Assembly (NCBI RefSeq): GCF_900104895.1
Contig: NZ_LT629742.1
Location: 124,001-188,000 of the forward strand
Length of the DNA stretch: 64,000 nt
Direction: 5' to 3'
Source: Microterricola viridarii
GTDB taxonomy: Bacteria; Actinomycetota; Actinomycetes; Actinomycetales; Microbacteriaceae
Numbering within the stretch: the first letter of the stretch is position 1; the number at the start of each line of letters is the position of its first letter. Under the pieces are notes generated by a model. That model did no database searches, had not been told where the DNA came from, and worked only from the letters and a program-made list of their open reading frames with translations. Positions 1 to 9,500 of this stretch are shown here, piece after piece. Both the position numbers and the translations under genes were made by a program.

Positions 1-302
1 CTGACGAAGAGCACCCGCTCCGAGCCGAACAGGCGGTCGGCCAGCCAGGCGCCGAGGATGGTGGAGAGGTAGACGGCGCCGCCGTAGGCGCCGACGATGC
101 CGGCCGCGGTCGCCTGCGGCATCCCGAGGCCGCCCTGCGTTGCCGAGAAGTACAGGTAGATCAGCAAGATGCCCTGCATGCCGTAGAAGCTGAAGCGCTC
201 CCACATCTCGACACCGAAGAGGGTGGCGAGGGCCCGCGGTTGGCCGAAGAATCTCCGATCGTCGGAGGATGTGGCTTCGGGGTGCGCGGCGGGATCGGGC
301 AT
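1..302 (-). CDS. POT/PTR-family peptide:proton symporter, N-terminal fragment (runs off window)
   Basis: About the first 100 residues of a membrane transporter read leftwards out of the window. The ATG at 302 has an AGGAGGG ribosome site just upstream. After a polar leader the protein shows EMWERFSFYGMQGIL, the hallmark of the first helix of proton-coupled oligopeptide transporters (DtpT/POT), then a second helix with a GAxLADRLFGSERVL-like loop, the usual POT motif between helices 2 and 3. The family imports di- and tripeptides with protons across the inner membrane. Only the N-terminus is visible, so completeness cannot be judged. It follows the rocD operon in the same direction, separated by a palindrome at 427-487. 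Confidence 0.85.
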   Translation of the reverse strand, partial: MPDPAAHPEATSSDDRRFFGQPRALATLFGVEMWERFSFYGMQGILLIYLYFSATQGGLGMPQATAAGIVGAYGGAVYLSTILGAWLADRLFGSERVLFV

Positions 303-426
303 TGCGACGCCCTCCTGATGACTACTCATCTTTCAAGTGTGTCACTGCCGGGGGGCGCCGGCATAATATTGCCTCCGAGCTTTCAGCCGCAAGCCCCCAC
401 TCCGAGCTCCAGCCCCGCGCCATCCC

Positions 427-487
427 TGCGCCAGTTCGCGGCCCTCTGCGCCCGTTGATGTGGCGCGGAGGCCCACGAACTGGCGCA
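427..487. terminator. Long inverted repeat after rocD (CGCCAGTTC family, copy 1)
   Basis: Outer arms TGCGCCAGTTCG (427-438) and CGAACTGGCGCA (476-487) are perfect complements, with a further imperfect stem inside. It lies between the rocD stop (568) and the start of the peptide transporter (302), so it would fold in the rocD transcript. It has no T-run. The same outer arms recur at 27190-27250 (also 61 bp), and shorter shared arms occur at 30122-30180 and 36023-36079. A terminator role is inferred from position. Confidence 0.6.
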
Positions 488-567
488 GCGCACGGGCGAC
501 AGCGGGCGCGGACGCGGACGCGGGCGGGCCACGGCCGCCGGGAGGGCGGCGGCCGTGCGGTGGCGGG

Positions 568-1803
568 CTAGCCGGCGAGCTCCTCGAGCACGGCGCGCAG
601 CTGCTCCACCGCCCAGTCGAGGTCGTCGCCGGAGACGACGATCGGCGGGGCCAGCCGGATCGTGGACCCGTGGGTGTCCTTGGCGAGCACGCCGCGCTCC
701 ATCAGCGCCTCGCAGACGGCGCGGCCACTGGCCAGTTCCGGGTCGATGTCGATGCCGGCCCAGAGGCCCGCCCCACGCACCGCCACCACGCCATGCCCGA
801 TCAACTCGGAGAGGCCAGCCTGCAGGCGGTCGCCGAGCAGGGCGGCGCGCTCCTGCATCTCGCCCGTGGCCAGCAGCCGCACCACGGCGAGGCCGACGGC
901 GGCCGCGAGCGGGTTGCCGCCGAAGGTGGAGCCGTGCTGGCCGGGTTCCAGCACGCCGAGCACGTCGCGGTTGCCGACGACGGCCGAGACGGGCACGATG
1001 CCGCCGCCGAGCGCCTTGCCGAGCAGGTACAGGTCGGGCACGACGCCGACCAGGTCGCAGGCGAACGTCGCCCCGGTGCGGCCGAGGCCGGACTGGATCT
1101 CGTCGGCGATGAACAGCACGTCGTGTCGCGCCGTGATCTCGCGCACGGCGGGCAGGTAGCCGGCCGGCGGCACGATGATGCCCGCCTCACCCTGGATCGG
1201 CTCGAGCAGCACGGCGACCGTGTTCTCGTCGATGGCGGCCTCGAGCGCCGCCGCGTCGCCGTAGGGCACGGTGCAGAAGCCCGGCGTGAACGGGCCGAAG
1301 TCGGCGCGGGCGTCCTCGTCATCGCTGAAGCTGATGATGGTGGTGGTGCGGCCGTGGAAGTTGCCGGCCATCACGATGATGTTGGCGGCATCCGGGGCGA
1401 CGCCCTTGACCCGGTAGCCCCAGGCGCGGGCGACCTTGATGCCGGACTCGACGGCCTCGGCGCCCGTGTTCATCGGCAGCACCATGTCTTTGCGGGCGAG
1501 GGCGGCGAGCTCGGTGACGAACGGGCCGAGCTGGTCGTTGTGGAAGGCGCGGCTGGTGAGCGTGATGCGGCCGAGCTGGGCGCGCGCGGCGTCCAGCAGC
1601 AGCGGGTTGGAGTGCCCGAAGTTCACGGCAGAGTAGGCGGCCAGGCAGTCCAGGTAGCGCCGGCCGTCGATGTCGGTCACCCAGGCGCCATCACCGGATG
1701 CCACCACGACGGGCAGCGGGTGGTAGTTGTGGGCGGCGTGCTCTTCTTCGAGCTCGATCGCGGCGGCCTGCCGCGGGGTCGTTGGCATCGTTGCGTTCGT
1801 CAT
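568..1803 (-). CDS. rocD: Ornithine aminotransferase (ornithine--oxo-acid transaminase)
   Basis: A 411-residue class-III PLP aminotransferase that moves the delta-amino group of ornithine to 2-oxoglutarate, giving glutamate semialdehyde/P5C. Family signatures are visible: NTGAEAVESGIK near the cofactor site, LLEPIQGEAG, the LFIADEIQSGLGRTG block with the PLP-ring Asp, and LLGKALGGG with the Schiff-base lysine. The start at 1803 is chosen because its ATG overlaps the TGA of the upstream ddaH gene (ATGA), with GGAG upstream; an in-frame start at 1827 would lie inside ddaH. Coupled expression with ddaH is therefore likely. P5C made here can be oxidised by the P5C dehydrogenase half of PutA encoded at 6547-10239. 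Confidence 0.93.
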   Translation of the reverse strand: MTNATMPTTPRQAAAIELEEEHAAHNYHPLPVVVASGDGAWVTDIDGRRYLDCLAAYSAVNFGHSNPLLLDAARAQLGRITLTSRAFHNDQLGPFVTELAALARKDMVLPMNTGAEAVESGIKVARAWGYRVKGVAPDAANIIVMAGNFHGRTTTIISFSDDEDARADFGPFTPGFCTVPYGDAAALEAAIDENTVAVLLEPIQGEAGIIVPPAGYLPAVREITARHDVLFIADEIQSGLGRTGATFACDLVGVVPDLYLLGKALGGGIVPVSAVVGNRDVLGVLEPGQHGSTFGGNPLAAAVGLAVVRLLATGEMQERAALLGDRLQAGLSELIGHGVVAVRGAGLWAGIDIDPELASGRAVCEALMERGVLAKDTHGSTIRLAPPIVVSGDDLDWAVEQLRAVLEELAG

Positions 1804-2693
1804 CGTCGCAGCTCCAGGGTGCAGCACTTGACGCCGCCGCCGCCGAGCAGCAGCTCGGAGAGGTCGACGCCGATGGGGTTGTAGCCGTGCTCGATCAGCT
1901 GGCGCTCGAAGTCCTTGGCGCGGTTGGCGATCACGACGTTGAGGCCGTCACTGTAGGAGTTCAGGCCGAGGATGGCGGCATCCGTCTCGGTGACGATGAT
2001 GGCGTCCGGGTAGCGCTCGGCCAGGATGGCGAGGCTGGCCTCGTCGAAGGCGCTCGGCAGGTAGGCGATGTGCTCCTGGCCGGGGGTCGAGTCGAGCACG
2101 GCGAGCGCGGTGTCGAGGTGGTAGAAGCTCGGGTTGATGAGCGTGAGGGTGACGACCTCGCGGTTGTAGACGCGGGCGATCTCCTGGTGCGAGCGGGAGT
2201 CGCTGCGGAAGCCGGTGCCGGCCAGGATCGTGTCGCCGACGAGCAGGAAGTCGCCCTCGCCCTCGTTGATCTCCTCGGGCACGGCCACCTCGAAGCCGTT
2301 GTCGGCGAACCACTCCATGTAGGCGGGGCCCTCCGGCTGGCGCTCCGGGTAGGTGAAGCTGGCGCCGTAGGCGATGCCGTCGATGACCATGCCGCCGTTG
2401 GCCGCGTAGACCATGTCGGGCAGACCGTCGATCGGGTCGATCAGCTGCACGTCGAAGCCGAGGCTGATGTAGACGTCGTAGAGGGTCTGCCACTGGCGCA
2501 CCGCGAGGCTGGTGTCGGTGGGCAGCGCCGGGTCCATCCACGGGTTGATGCGGTAGACGACGGTGAAGTACTCCGGCTTGCACATGAGCACGGAGCGGGC
2601 GATGGCCTTGCGCTGCACGACGGCAGCGCTGGTGTCGCGAGCGGTGACGGATGCCGGTGCGGTGTCTATCGGCGTTGTGGCGGTTTCGGGCAT
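1800..2693 (-). CDS. ddaH: Dimethylargininase / arginine-hydrolysing guanidine-group-modifying enzyme
   Basis: A 297-residue member of the amidinotransferase/DDAH superfamily (five-fold propeller, cytosolic). Catalytic elements are visible: a NEGEGDF block with the acidic residues, the FYHLDTAL histidine, and the C-terminal GGGGVKC nucleophile (Cys290, followed by another Cys). Annotated relatives hydrolyse methylated arginines to citrulline; some relatives convert free arginine to ornithine. Pairing with rocD by a four-base overlap and with a divergent Lrp gene argues for arginine catabolism. The exact substrate cannot be read from the sequence. The start at 2693 has GGGAGG six bases upstream. 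Confidence 0.85.
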   Translation of the reverse strand: MPETATTPIDTAPASVTARDTSAAVVQRKAIARSVLMCKPEYFTVVYRINPWMDPALPTDTSLAVRQWQTLYDVYISLGFDVQLIDPIDGLPDMVYAANGGMVIDGIAYGASFTYPERQPEGPAYMEWFADNGFEVAVPEEINEGEGDFLLVGDTILAGTGFRSDSRSHQEIARVYNREVVTLTLINPSFYHLDTALAVLDSTPGQEHIAYLPSAFDEASLAILAERYPDAIIVTETDAAILGLNSYSDGLNVVIANRAKDFERQLIEHGYNPIGVDLSELLLGGGGVKCCTLELRR

Positions 2694-2875
2694 TGGGGGC
2701 CTCCCTGTTCAACGGTGAGCAGAGCCCGCGGTGCGCGAAACGGCCACCGCGAGATCCGCAAGATTTTACGGATGGCGGACCAGGTCACTCGTTGAGCCTG
2801 CGGCGATCGACCGGGGTCGCTCGCTCCAGACGCCACCCTCAGTTTCACACGGCGTGAAGCTGCGATACTCGCTGC

Positions 2876-2916
2876 ATTGCGCTGAATTTCTGCGCATATC
2901 TGCCGGTCAGCGCAAT
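2876..2916. promoter_or_regulatory. Candidate Lrp/AsnC operator between ddaH and lrp
   Basis: Perfect 10-bp inverted arms ATTGCGCTGA (2876-2885) and TCAGCGCAAT (2907-2916) are separated by 21 bp of AT-richer sequence in the divergent intergenic region. It ends 21 bp before the regulator start. Lrp-family proteins usually autoregulate from such sites. The assignment is positional inference. Confidence 0.5.
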
Positions 2917-2937
2917 GAATCGGCGTAGAGTGACGGG

Positions 2938-3375
2938 ATGGACAATCTGGACCGCGGCATCCTCGATCTCCTCCGCCAGAACGCCCGAGCGGGCTACGGC
3001 GACATCGGATCGGTCGTCGGGCTGTCGGCATCCGCCGTCAAACGCCGCGTCGACCGCCTCGTCGCCGACGGCACGATCCGCGCCTTCACCATCCAGGTCG
3101 ACCCGGCCGTCGACGGCATGAGCACCGAGGCCTATGTGGAGCTGTTCTGCCGCGGAACGGTGGCCCCCGACGAGCTGCGCCGAATCCTCTCCGCCGTGCC
3201 GGAGGTCGTCGACGCCGGCACCGTCACGGGCAGCGCCGACGCCATCGTGCACCTGCGCTCCCGTGACATCCCGAGCCTCGAGGACGCCCTGGAGCGCCTG
3301 CGCATCGCCCCCAACGTCGACCACACCCGCAGCGCCATCGTGCTCTCGCGGTTGGTGCAGCGCAGCGGCGACTAG
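2938..3375 (+). CDS. Lrp/AsnC-family transcriptional regulator
   Basis: A 145-residue regulator. The N-terminal 60 residues form an AsnC-type helix-turn-helix (LDRGILDLLRQNARAGYGDI, then recognition helix SASAVKRRVDRLV). The rest is a RAM/AsnC ligand-binding domain of the usual length. It is transcribed divergently from ddaH-rocD, an arrangement also known in mycobacteria (Rv2324 beside ddaH/rocD, from memory), so it probably senses arginine or ornithine and activates that operon. A perfect 10-bp dyad lies just upstream. Confidence 0.88.
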   Translation: MDNLDRGILDLLRQNARAGYGDIGSVVGLSASAVKRRVDRLVADGTIRAFTIQVDPAVDGMSTEAYVELFCRGTVAPDELRRILSAVPEVVDAGTVTGSADAIVHLRSRDIPSLEDALERLRIAPNVDHTRSAIVLSRLVQRSGD

Positions 3376-3489
3376 CCCGCAGCGCCACCCCGCGCGCCTC
3401 CCTCGCGGAACCACAACGCGCCCTAGCCGTCAGCGGCCGGTCGGCGCAGACTGGTGGAACCGTGTTCCCGAGGGAAGGTAAGTGCAGAG

Positions 3490-5244
3490 ATGTATTACAG
3501 CAACGGAAACTACGAGGCGTTCGCCAGGCCCAAGAAGCCGGACGGCGTCGACAGCAAGTCCGCCTACCTCGTGGGGGCCGGCCTCTCCTCGCTCGCCGCG
3601 GCGGCGTTCCTGATCCGGGACGGCCAGATGAAGGGCGAACGCATCACCGTGCTCGAGGCCTCCTCGGTCGACGGCGGAGCGCTCGACGGGGCGGGCAACG
3701 CCGAGACGGGCTGGCTGATTCGCGGCGGCCGCGAGATGGAGGACCACTTCGAGTGCCTGTGGGACCTCTACCGCTCGATCCCGTCGCTCGAGGTCGACGG
3801 CTCGGTGCTCGACGAGTTCTACTGGCTGAACAAGGAGGACCCGAACTTCTCGCTGCAGCGTGCGACGATCAACCAGGGCCAGGACGCCCAGACCGGCATG
3901 AACTTCACGCTCGGCGCCCGGGCGACCAAGGAGCTGACCGACCTCGTGCTGGCCACGCACGAGCAGCTCTACGACAAGCGCATCAACGAGGTGATGGGCC
4001 AGCAGTTCTTCGACTCGAACTTCTGGCTGTACTGGCGCACGATGTTCGCCTTCGAGGAGTGGCACAGCGCGCTCGAGATGAAGCTCTACGTCGAGCGGTT
4101 CATCCACCACATCGACGGGCTGCCCGACTTCAGCGCCCTCAAGTTCACCAAGTACAACCAGTACGAATCCCTCGTGATGCCGCTGGTCGCCTGGCTGCGC
4201 GGGCAGGGGGTGAAGCTGCAGAACAACACCAGGGTCATGGATGTCACCTTCGACATCTCCGGCGCGGCGAATGACGCGAAGAAGGTGGCCAAGCGCATCG
4301 TCTGGATCAGGGACGGCGTCGAGGGCGGGCTGGACCTCACCGAGGACGACCTGGTCTTCGTCACCAACGGCTCCCTCGTCGAGAACTCGCAGTGGGGCGA
4401 CCACAAGACCGCGGCGGCCTTCGACCCGGTCGTGCACGACGGCGGCAGCTGGCACCTCTGGCGCAACATCGCCGCACAGCACCCCTCCTTCGGTCGGCCA
4501 GACAAGTTCTGCACCAGCCCGGAGGAGTCGCAGTGGGAGTCGGCGAGCATCACGACGCTCGACGAGCGCATCCCCGCCTACATCGAGAAGATCGCCAAGC
4601 GGCCCACCCGCTCCGGCAAGGTCGTCACGGGCGGCATCGTCTCGGTCCGCGACTCCGCCTGGCTGCTGTCCTGGACGGTGAACCGGCAGCCGCACTTCAA
4701 GGCGCAGCCGGACGACCAGACCGTTGTCTGGTTCTACGGGCTCTTCACCGACGTCGACGGCGACTACGTGAAGAAGCCGATGCGGGACTGCACCGGCGAG
4801 GAGATCACCAGGGAGTGGCTCTTCCACCTCGGCGTTCCCGTCGACCAGATCGACGAGCTGGCCGCGACCGGCGCCATCACGAGGCCGTGCATGATGCCGT
4901 TCATCACCGCGTTCTTCCTGCCCCGCACCGCGGGCGACCGTCCGGAGGTGGTGCCGGAGGGCGTGGTCAACTTTGCCTTCATCGGCCAGTTCGCCGAGTC
5001 GACGCGCGACTGCATCTTCACGACCGAGTACTCGGTGCGCACCGGGATGGAGGCGGTCTACCAACTGCTCGGCGTCGACCGGGGCGTGCCGGAGGTGTTC
5101 GGCTCGATCTACGACGTGCGCCAGGTCATGAAGTCGGTGCATTACCTGCGCGACGGCAAGAACGTCCCGGTGCCCGGCTTCGCCAAGCACTATGTCGAGA
5201 AGACGATGATTGGCCAGCTGCTGGAGCAGTACAAGGTGATCTGA
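3490..5244 (+). CDS. ohyA: Oleate hydratase (myosin-cross-reactive antigen family)
   Basis: A 585-residue FAD enzyme that adds water to the cis-9 double bond of unsaturated fatty acids to give 10-hydroxy acids. The N-terminal dinucleotide fold reads YLVGAGLSSLAAAAFLI, followed by VLEASSVDGGALDGAGN and the GGREMEDHFECLWD segment typical of this family. Length matches known oleate hydratases. The start MYYSNGNYEAF matches the family N-terminus and has a purine-rich AGGGAAGG upstream; an in-frame ATG at 3454 would add 12 atypical residues. It stands alone between the Lrp gene and a convergent UPF0014 gene, so no operon partner is indicated. Probable role: detoxifying unsaturated fatty acids. Confidence 0.92.
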   Translation: MYYSNGNYEAFARPKKPDGVDSKSAYLVGAGLSSLAAAAFLIRDGQMKGERITVLEASSVDGGALDGAGNAETGWLIRGGREMEDHFECLWDLYRSIPSLEVDGSVLDEFYWLNKEDPNFSLQRATINQGQDAQTGMNFTLGARATKELTDLVLATHEQLYDKRINEVMGQQFFDSNFWLYWRTMFAFEEWHSALEMKLYVERFIHHIDGLPDFSALKFTKYNQYESLVMPLVAWLRGQGVKLQNNTRVMDVTFDISGAANDAKKVAKRIVWIRDGVEGGLDLTEDDLVFVTNGSLVENSQWGDHKTAAAFDPVVHDGGSWHLWRNIAAQHPSFGRPDKFCTSPEESQWESASITTLDERIPAYIEKIAKRPTRSGKVVTGGIVSVRDSAWLLSWTVNRQPHFKAQPDDQTVVWFYGLFTDVDGDYVKKPMRDCTGEEITREWLFHLGVPVDQIDELAATGAITRPCMMPFITAFFLPRTAGDRPEVVPEGVVNFAFIGQFAESTRDCIFTTEYSVRTGMEAVYQLLGVDRGVPEVFGSIYDVRQVMKSVHYLRDGKNVPVPGFAKHYVEKTMIGQLLEQYKVI

Positions 5245-5249
5245 CCCGC

Positions 5250-6002
5250 TCAGCTCCGGTGCGGCACCGGCTTCTGCCGCACCGGGCCGAGCGCGCTCAC
5301 CAGGGTGACGGCGACGATCGCCCCGGCGGCCAGCACGGAGGCCAGCACGACGATCTGGAAGCGGCCGGCCTCCAGCGGGGAGAGCCCACCGAAGATGGCG
5401 CCGACGAAGGCGCCGGGCAGCGTGACCAGGCCGGTCGTCTTGGTCTGGTCGATCGAGGGCACCAGGGCGAAGTGGGCGGCCCGCCTGGCCAGCGTCAGGG
5501 TGGACTGCCGGGGCGTCGCCCCCAGCGCCAGCCAGCCCTCGACCTCCTCCCAGTGATCGATCACCGCCTCGCCGAAGCGTCGCCCGGTGAGCGTGGCCAC
5601 GGTCATCGCGTTGCCGATGACAATGCCGCCGACGGCGAAGACGTAGCGCGGGGTGAACTCGATCGCCCCCGTCGCGAAGACCACGACGAGCGCGGTGGCG
5701 ACGCCGATCCCCATGGCCAGGCCGACGTCGGCGAGGTGCCGCCGGGTGAAGCCGATGCGCCGGGTGCTGGTGGCCACGGCGGCGATGAACATGACGGCGA
5801 GGCCGGCCGCCACCCAGAGCGGGTTGCCGATCACGCCGGTGAGGATGAGGCTGACGGCGGCCAACTGGGCGGCGCCGCGCAGCACGGCCAGCACGGGGGC
5901 GAACGGGGCTGGCAGGCGGAAGCGCCACGCCACCACGGTGGTGATCAACACGAGCAGCCCGACGCCGAGCAGCGTCGGGGCAAGCTCCCTCAACCAGTCC
6001 AC
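5250..6002 (-). CDS. UPF0014 / FetB-like ABC-type permease
   Basis: A 250-residue membrane protein with about seven hydrophobic helices, matching the UPF0014 (YbbM/FetB) family in length and in motifs: the conserved GNAMTVATLTGRRF block and the ATPRQST...TKTTGLVTLPGAFVG region. In E. coli the relative FetB works with ATPase FetA in iron export. No ATPase gene is adjacent here, so the partner must be elsewhere. The start is GTG at 6002 (MDWLRELAPTLL); longer in-frame extensions are arginine-rich and not family-like. It is divergent from a small GntR regulator starting at 6086, which may control it. Confidence 0.78.
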   Translation of the reverse strand: MDWLRELAPTLLGVGLLVLITTVVAWRFRLPAPFAPVLAVLRGAAQLAAVSLILTGVIGNPLWVAAGLAVMFIAAVATSTRRIGFTRRHLADVGLAMGIGVATALVVVFATGAIEFTPRYVFAVGGIVIGNAMTVATLTGRRFGEAVIDHWEEVEGWLALGATPRQSTLTLARRAAHFALVPSIDQTKTTGLVTLPGAFVGAIFGGLSPLEAGRFQIVVLASVLAAGAIVAVTLVSALGPVRQKPVPHRS

Positions 6003-6085
6003 GCACCGAGCGTAGCCGGGGTGCGGGCGTTCGCGCCGGTAGCCTTGGCCTGAACGCGCCGCAGGCGCCCGAGCAAGGAGCCGCG

Positions 6086-6451
6086 ATGGAGCTGCCGCTG
6101 AAGATCGACAAGGCCGGATCGACGCCGCCGTTCGAGCAGCTGCGGATGCAGCTTCTCGCCGCGGTGCAGAACGGAGCACTGCCGGCCGGCACCCGCCTGC
6201 CCACCGTGCGCGCCCTGGCCGGCCAGCTCGAGCTCGCCGTGAACACAGTCGCCTCGAGCTACCGCGCGCTCGAGAAGGACGGCGTGATCGAGACCCGCGG
6301 ACGCTCCGGCAGCTTCGTCGCGGCCACCGGTGACCCGACCACGGCGCAACTGCAGCTGGCCGCGCGGGCCTTCGCCGAGCGCGCCGGGCAGTTGGGCGTC
6401 GCCCCGCGCGACGCGCTGGCGGCCGTGCGCGCCGCCCTCGACGCCGGCTGA
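6086..6451 (+). CDS. Short GntR-family regulator (YtrA type)
   Basis: A 121-residue regulator with an N-terminal winged helix-turn-helix (residues about 10-75; LPAGTRLPTVRALAGQLELAVNTVASSYRALEKDGVIETRGRSG split over the fold) and only a short helical tail, as in the YtrA subgroup. These usually repress membrane-transport genes. The divergent UPF0014 permease, about 80 bp away, is the obvious candidate target. No ligand domain is present. Confidence 0.88.
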   Translation: MELPLKIDKAGSTPPFEQLRMQLLAAVQNGALPAGTRLPTVRALAGQLELAVNTVASSYRALEKDGVIETRGRSGSFVAATGDPTTAQLQLAARAFAERAGQLGVAPRDALAAVRAALDAG

Positions 6452-6472
6452 GTCCGCGCACCGGCACAAAAA

Positions 6473-6526
6473 CAGGATGAGAGCGGTGCGGGCCCTCCCT
6501 ACAGGGCCCGCACCACTCTCATCCTG
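6473..6526. terminator. Bidirectional rho-independent terminator between gntR and putA
   Basis: Stem arms 6473-6496 and 6503-6526 (24 bp each, nearly perfect, loop of 6) lie between convergent genes. A T-rich run follows on the plus strand (GGTTTTCT), and on the minus strand the AAAAAC before the stem supplies a T-run, so it can stop transcripts from both sides. Confidence 0.88.
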
Positions 6527-6546
6527 GGTTTTCTCCAGCGAACAGC

Positions 6547-9500
6547 TTAGATGACGCCCTCGCTGAGGGTGCTCGGGTTGCCGAAGCGGTGCGCGGTGAT
6601 CGAGATCGCCTGCTCGCGCAGGAACGGCAGCAGCTCGACCCGACCGGCCTGGGTGACCTCGTGGTCGTAGATCGCGACGTCGGGGCTGCCGCCGAGTGCG
6701 GCGGAGAGGGCCGCGGAGGCGCCGCCGCCGATCGCGTCGACGAGGCGCACCCGCTCGGTGCCGATGCCGGCGGATGCCGCGCGCTCCAGCCAGGCGGCAT
6801 CCGACTCGACCGCCACCGTCACGCTGCGCGACTCCAGCAGGGTGAGCACGCCGGCCGGCAGCGCGTGCGCCGTCGATACCTCGAAGCGCGAGCGGGAGAG
6901 GACGCCGGCCGCGATGACGCGCAGGGCGTGGCCGAGGCTGGCGGCCTCCGAGACGCGCACCGTGATGGGCAGTGCCCGGTAGCGGAACACGTTGCGCTCC
7001 AGCCCGAGCGCCGAGACGTCCTTCGCCGTGCCGAACTCGTCGGCCCAGGCGATCGCGTCGCTGAGCGCGGCGCGGCGCAGCACGTCGAACTCCTCGTAGC
7101 CGAGCACGGGCTGCGAGGCCTCGATGAGGGTGGTCACCCACTGGTCCAGCCCGCGCAGGTGCAGCGTCTGGCTGGTCGTGCCCGGGTCGTTGACCCAGGT
7201 GCCGAGCCCGAACAGGTAGTTCGGGCCGCCGGCCTTGGTGCCGGCGCCAACCGAGGAGCGCTTCCAGCCGCCGAACGGCTGGCGCTGCACGATCGCCCCG
7301 GTGATGCCGCGGTTCACGTACAGGTTGCCGGCCTCGACGGTGTCGAGCCAGATCGCGAGCTCCTCGGCGTCCAGGGAGTGCAGGCCGGCGGTCAGGCCGT
7401 AGTCGACGGCGTTCTGCATCCGGATCGCCTCCTCCAGCGTGCGGGCGTGCATCACGCCGAGCACCGGGCCGAAGAACTCTGTGAGGTGGAAGTAGGAGCC
7501 GGCCGCGACGCCGGTGCGGATGCCGGGCGACCAGAGCTGGCCGCTGTCGTCGAGCTGCTTGGGCTCGACCAGCCAGCTCTCGTCGGCGCCGAGCTGGGTC
7601 AGCGCGTGCAGCAGCTTGCCGGACGCCGGCTCGATGATCGGCCCCATCTGGGTCTCCGGGTTCGAGGGGTAGCCGACCTGCAGCGAGCTGGCGGCATCCA
7701 CCAGCTGGCTCTCGAAGCGGCGCGAGCGGGCGACGGAGCCGACCACGATCACGAGGCTCGCGGCCGAGCACTTCTGGCCGGCGTGGCCGAAGGCGCTCTT
7801 GATGACATCGGACGCCGCGAGGTCGAGGTCGGCGCTCGGGGTGACGATCACGGCGTTCTTGCCGCTGGTCTCGGCCAGCAGCGGCAGGTCGGGGCGGAAG
7901 GAGCGGAACAGCTGCGCGGTCTCGTAGCCGCCGGTCAGGATGACGCGGTCGACGGACGGGTGCGACACCAGCTGGCGGCCGAGCTCGTGCCGGGCCTCGC
8001 CGGCGAAGTCGACGAGGGCGAGCAGCTCGCGCGGCACACCGGCCTGCCAGAGCGCCTCGACCATGATCGCGCCGGAGCGGCGGGCCAGCTTGGCCGGCTT
8101 GATGATGACGCCGGAGCCGGAGGCGAGCGCGGAGAGCACCGAGCCGGCCGGGATGGCGACGGGGAAGTTCCACGGCGGGGTGACCACCGTGAGCTTGGAC
8201 GGCACGAAGCGCGCGCCCTGCACGGCGTCGAGCTCCTTGGCGCGCTCGGCGTAGTAGTGGGCGAAGTCGATCGCCTCGCTGATCTCGGGGTCGGCCTCCG
8301 CGATCGTCTTGCCGGTCTCGGATGCCATCACCTCGATGAGGCGGCCGCGGTTGGCGGCCAGCGCCAGCCCGGCCCGGTGCAGCACGGCTGCGCGCTCGGC
8401 GCCGCTGCGCTTGCCCCACTCGGCGCCGGTGTGGGCGACGGTGTCGATCACGCGCTCGAGCACGGCGGGGTCGCCGATCTGGGCGGCGTCGATGACGTCG
8501 GTGCCGAGGGTCGAGCCCTCGACCCTCGTCAGGATCGCGCGGCCCCAGGCCCGGTTGGCCGGCAGGGCCGGGTCGGTGTCCGGCTCGTTGCGGAAGCCGG
8601 TGTGCGCGGCGGCTTCCGGGGCAACGGCGGCGGCGACGGCGTGCGCGGCGGCCGTGACGGCCTCCGGCTCGTACGCGTCGATGGCCGCGGCCATCTCGCC
8701 CCGGCTGAGGCCGAGCACGACCTCGGTCAGGTTCGGGTCGGCGGACTCGCCGGGCTCGACGTTGGCGGGCGGGCGCAGCGCGTCGACCAGCTCGTAGCCG
8801 GCGAGGCCGGCCTTCTCGGCGGCGCGGTTCTGCAGGCGGTTCGGGCCGGGCACGACGGTGTCGAGCTCGGCCAGCGACGCCTGGAAGCGCGCGGTCTCGC
8901 GCTGTAGCAGCGCGGCGGAGGTGTTCAGCTCGAACACGGCCGACATGAAGTTCTCCTGGCTGGCGTTCTCCTCCAGGCGGCGGATCAGGTAGGCGATCGC
9001 CACGTCGAACTCGGCCGGGTTCACGACGGGCGTGTAGAGCAGCAGCTCGCCGACGTCCTTCTTCACGGCCTCGGCCTGGCCGGTGGCCATGCCGAGAAGC
9101 ATCTCGAACTCAATGTTGCTCTGCACGCCGCGCTGGCCGGCCAGCAGCCAGGCGAAGGCGACGTCGAACAGGTTGTGCCCGGCGACACCGATGCGCACGG
9201 CATCCGTGTTCTCGTAGGTGAGCGCCCAGTTGAGCACGCGCTTGTAGTTGGTGTCGCTGTCCTGCTTGGTGGAGTACGTGGCGAGCGGCCACTCGTGCAC
9301 GGCGGCGTCGACGTGCTCCATGGCCAGGTTGGCGCCCTTGACCAGGCGCACCTTGATCGGGGCGCCGCCGCGGGCCCGGCGGCGCTTGGACCACTCGGTC
9401 AGGCCCTGCAGGGCGCGGAGCGCGTCGGGCAGGTAGGCCTGCAGCACGATGCCGGCCTCGAGCTCCAGCAGCTGGGGCTGGTCGAGGATGCGCTCGAACA

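Noticed and set aside
3430-6246. 938-codon minus-strand frame over oleate hydratase
   Set aside because: Oleate hydratase on the plus strand has full family motifs; the antisense frame does not.
6589-8907. 772-codon open frame on the plus strand over putA
   Set aside because: Antisense shadow of a well-supported gene; its translation is Arg/Gly/Ala/His-rich and family-less, a usual effect of high G+C.
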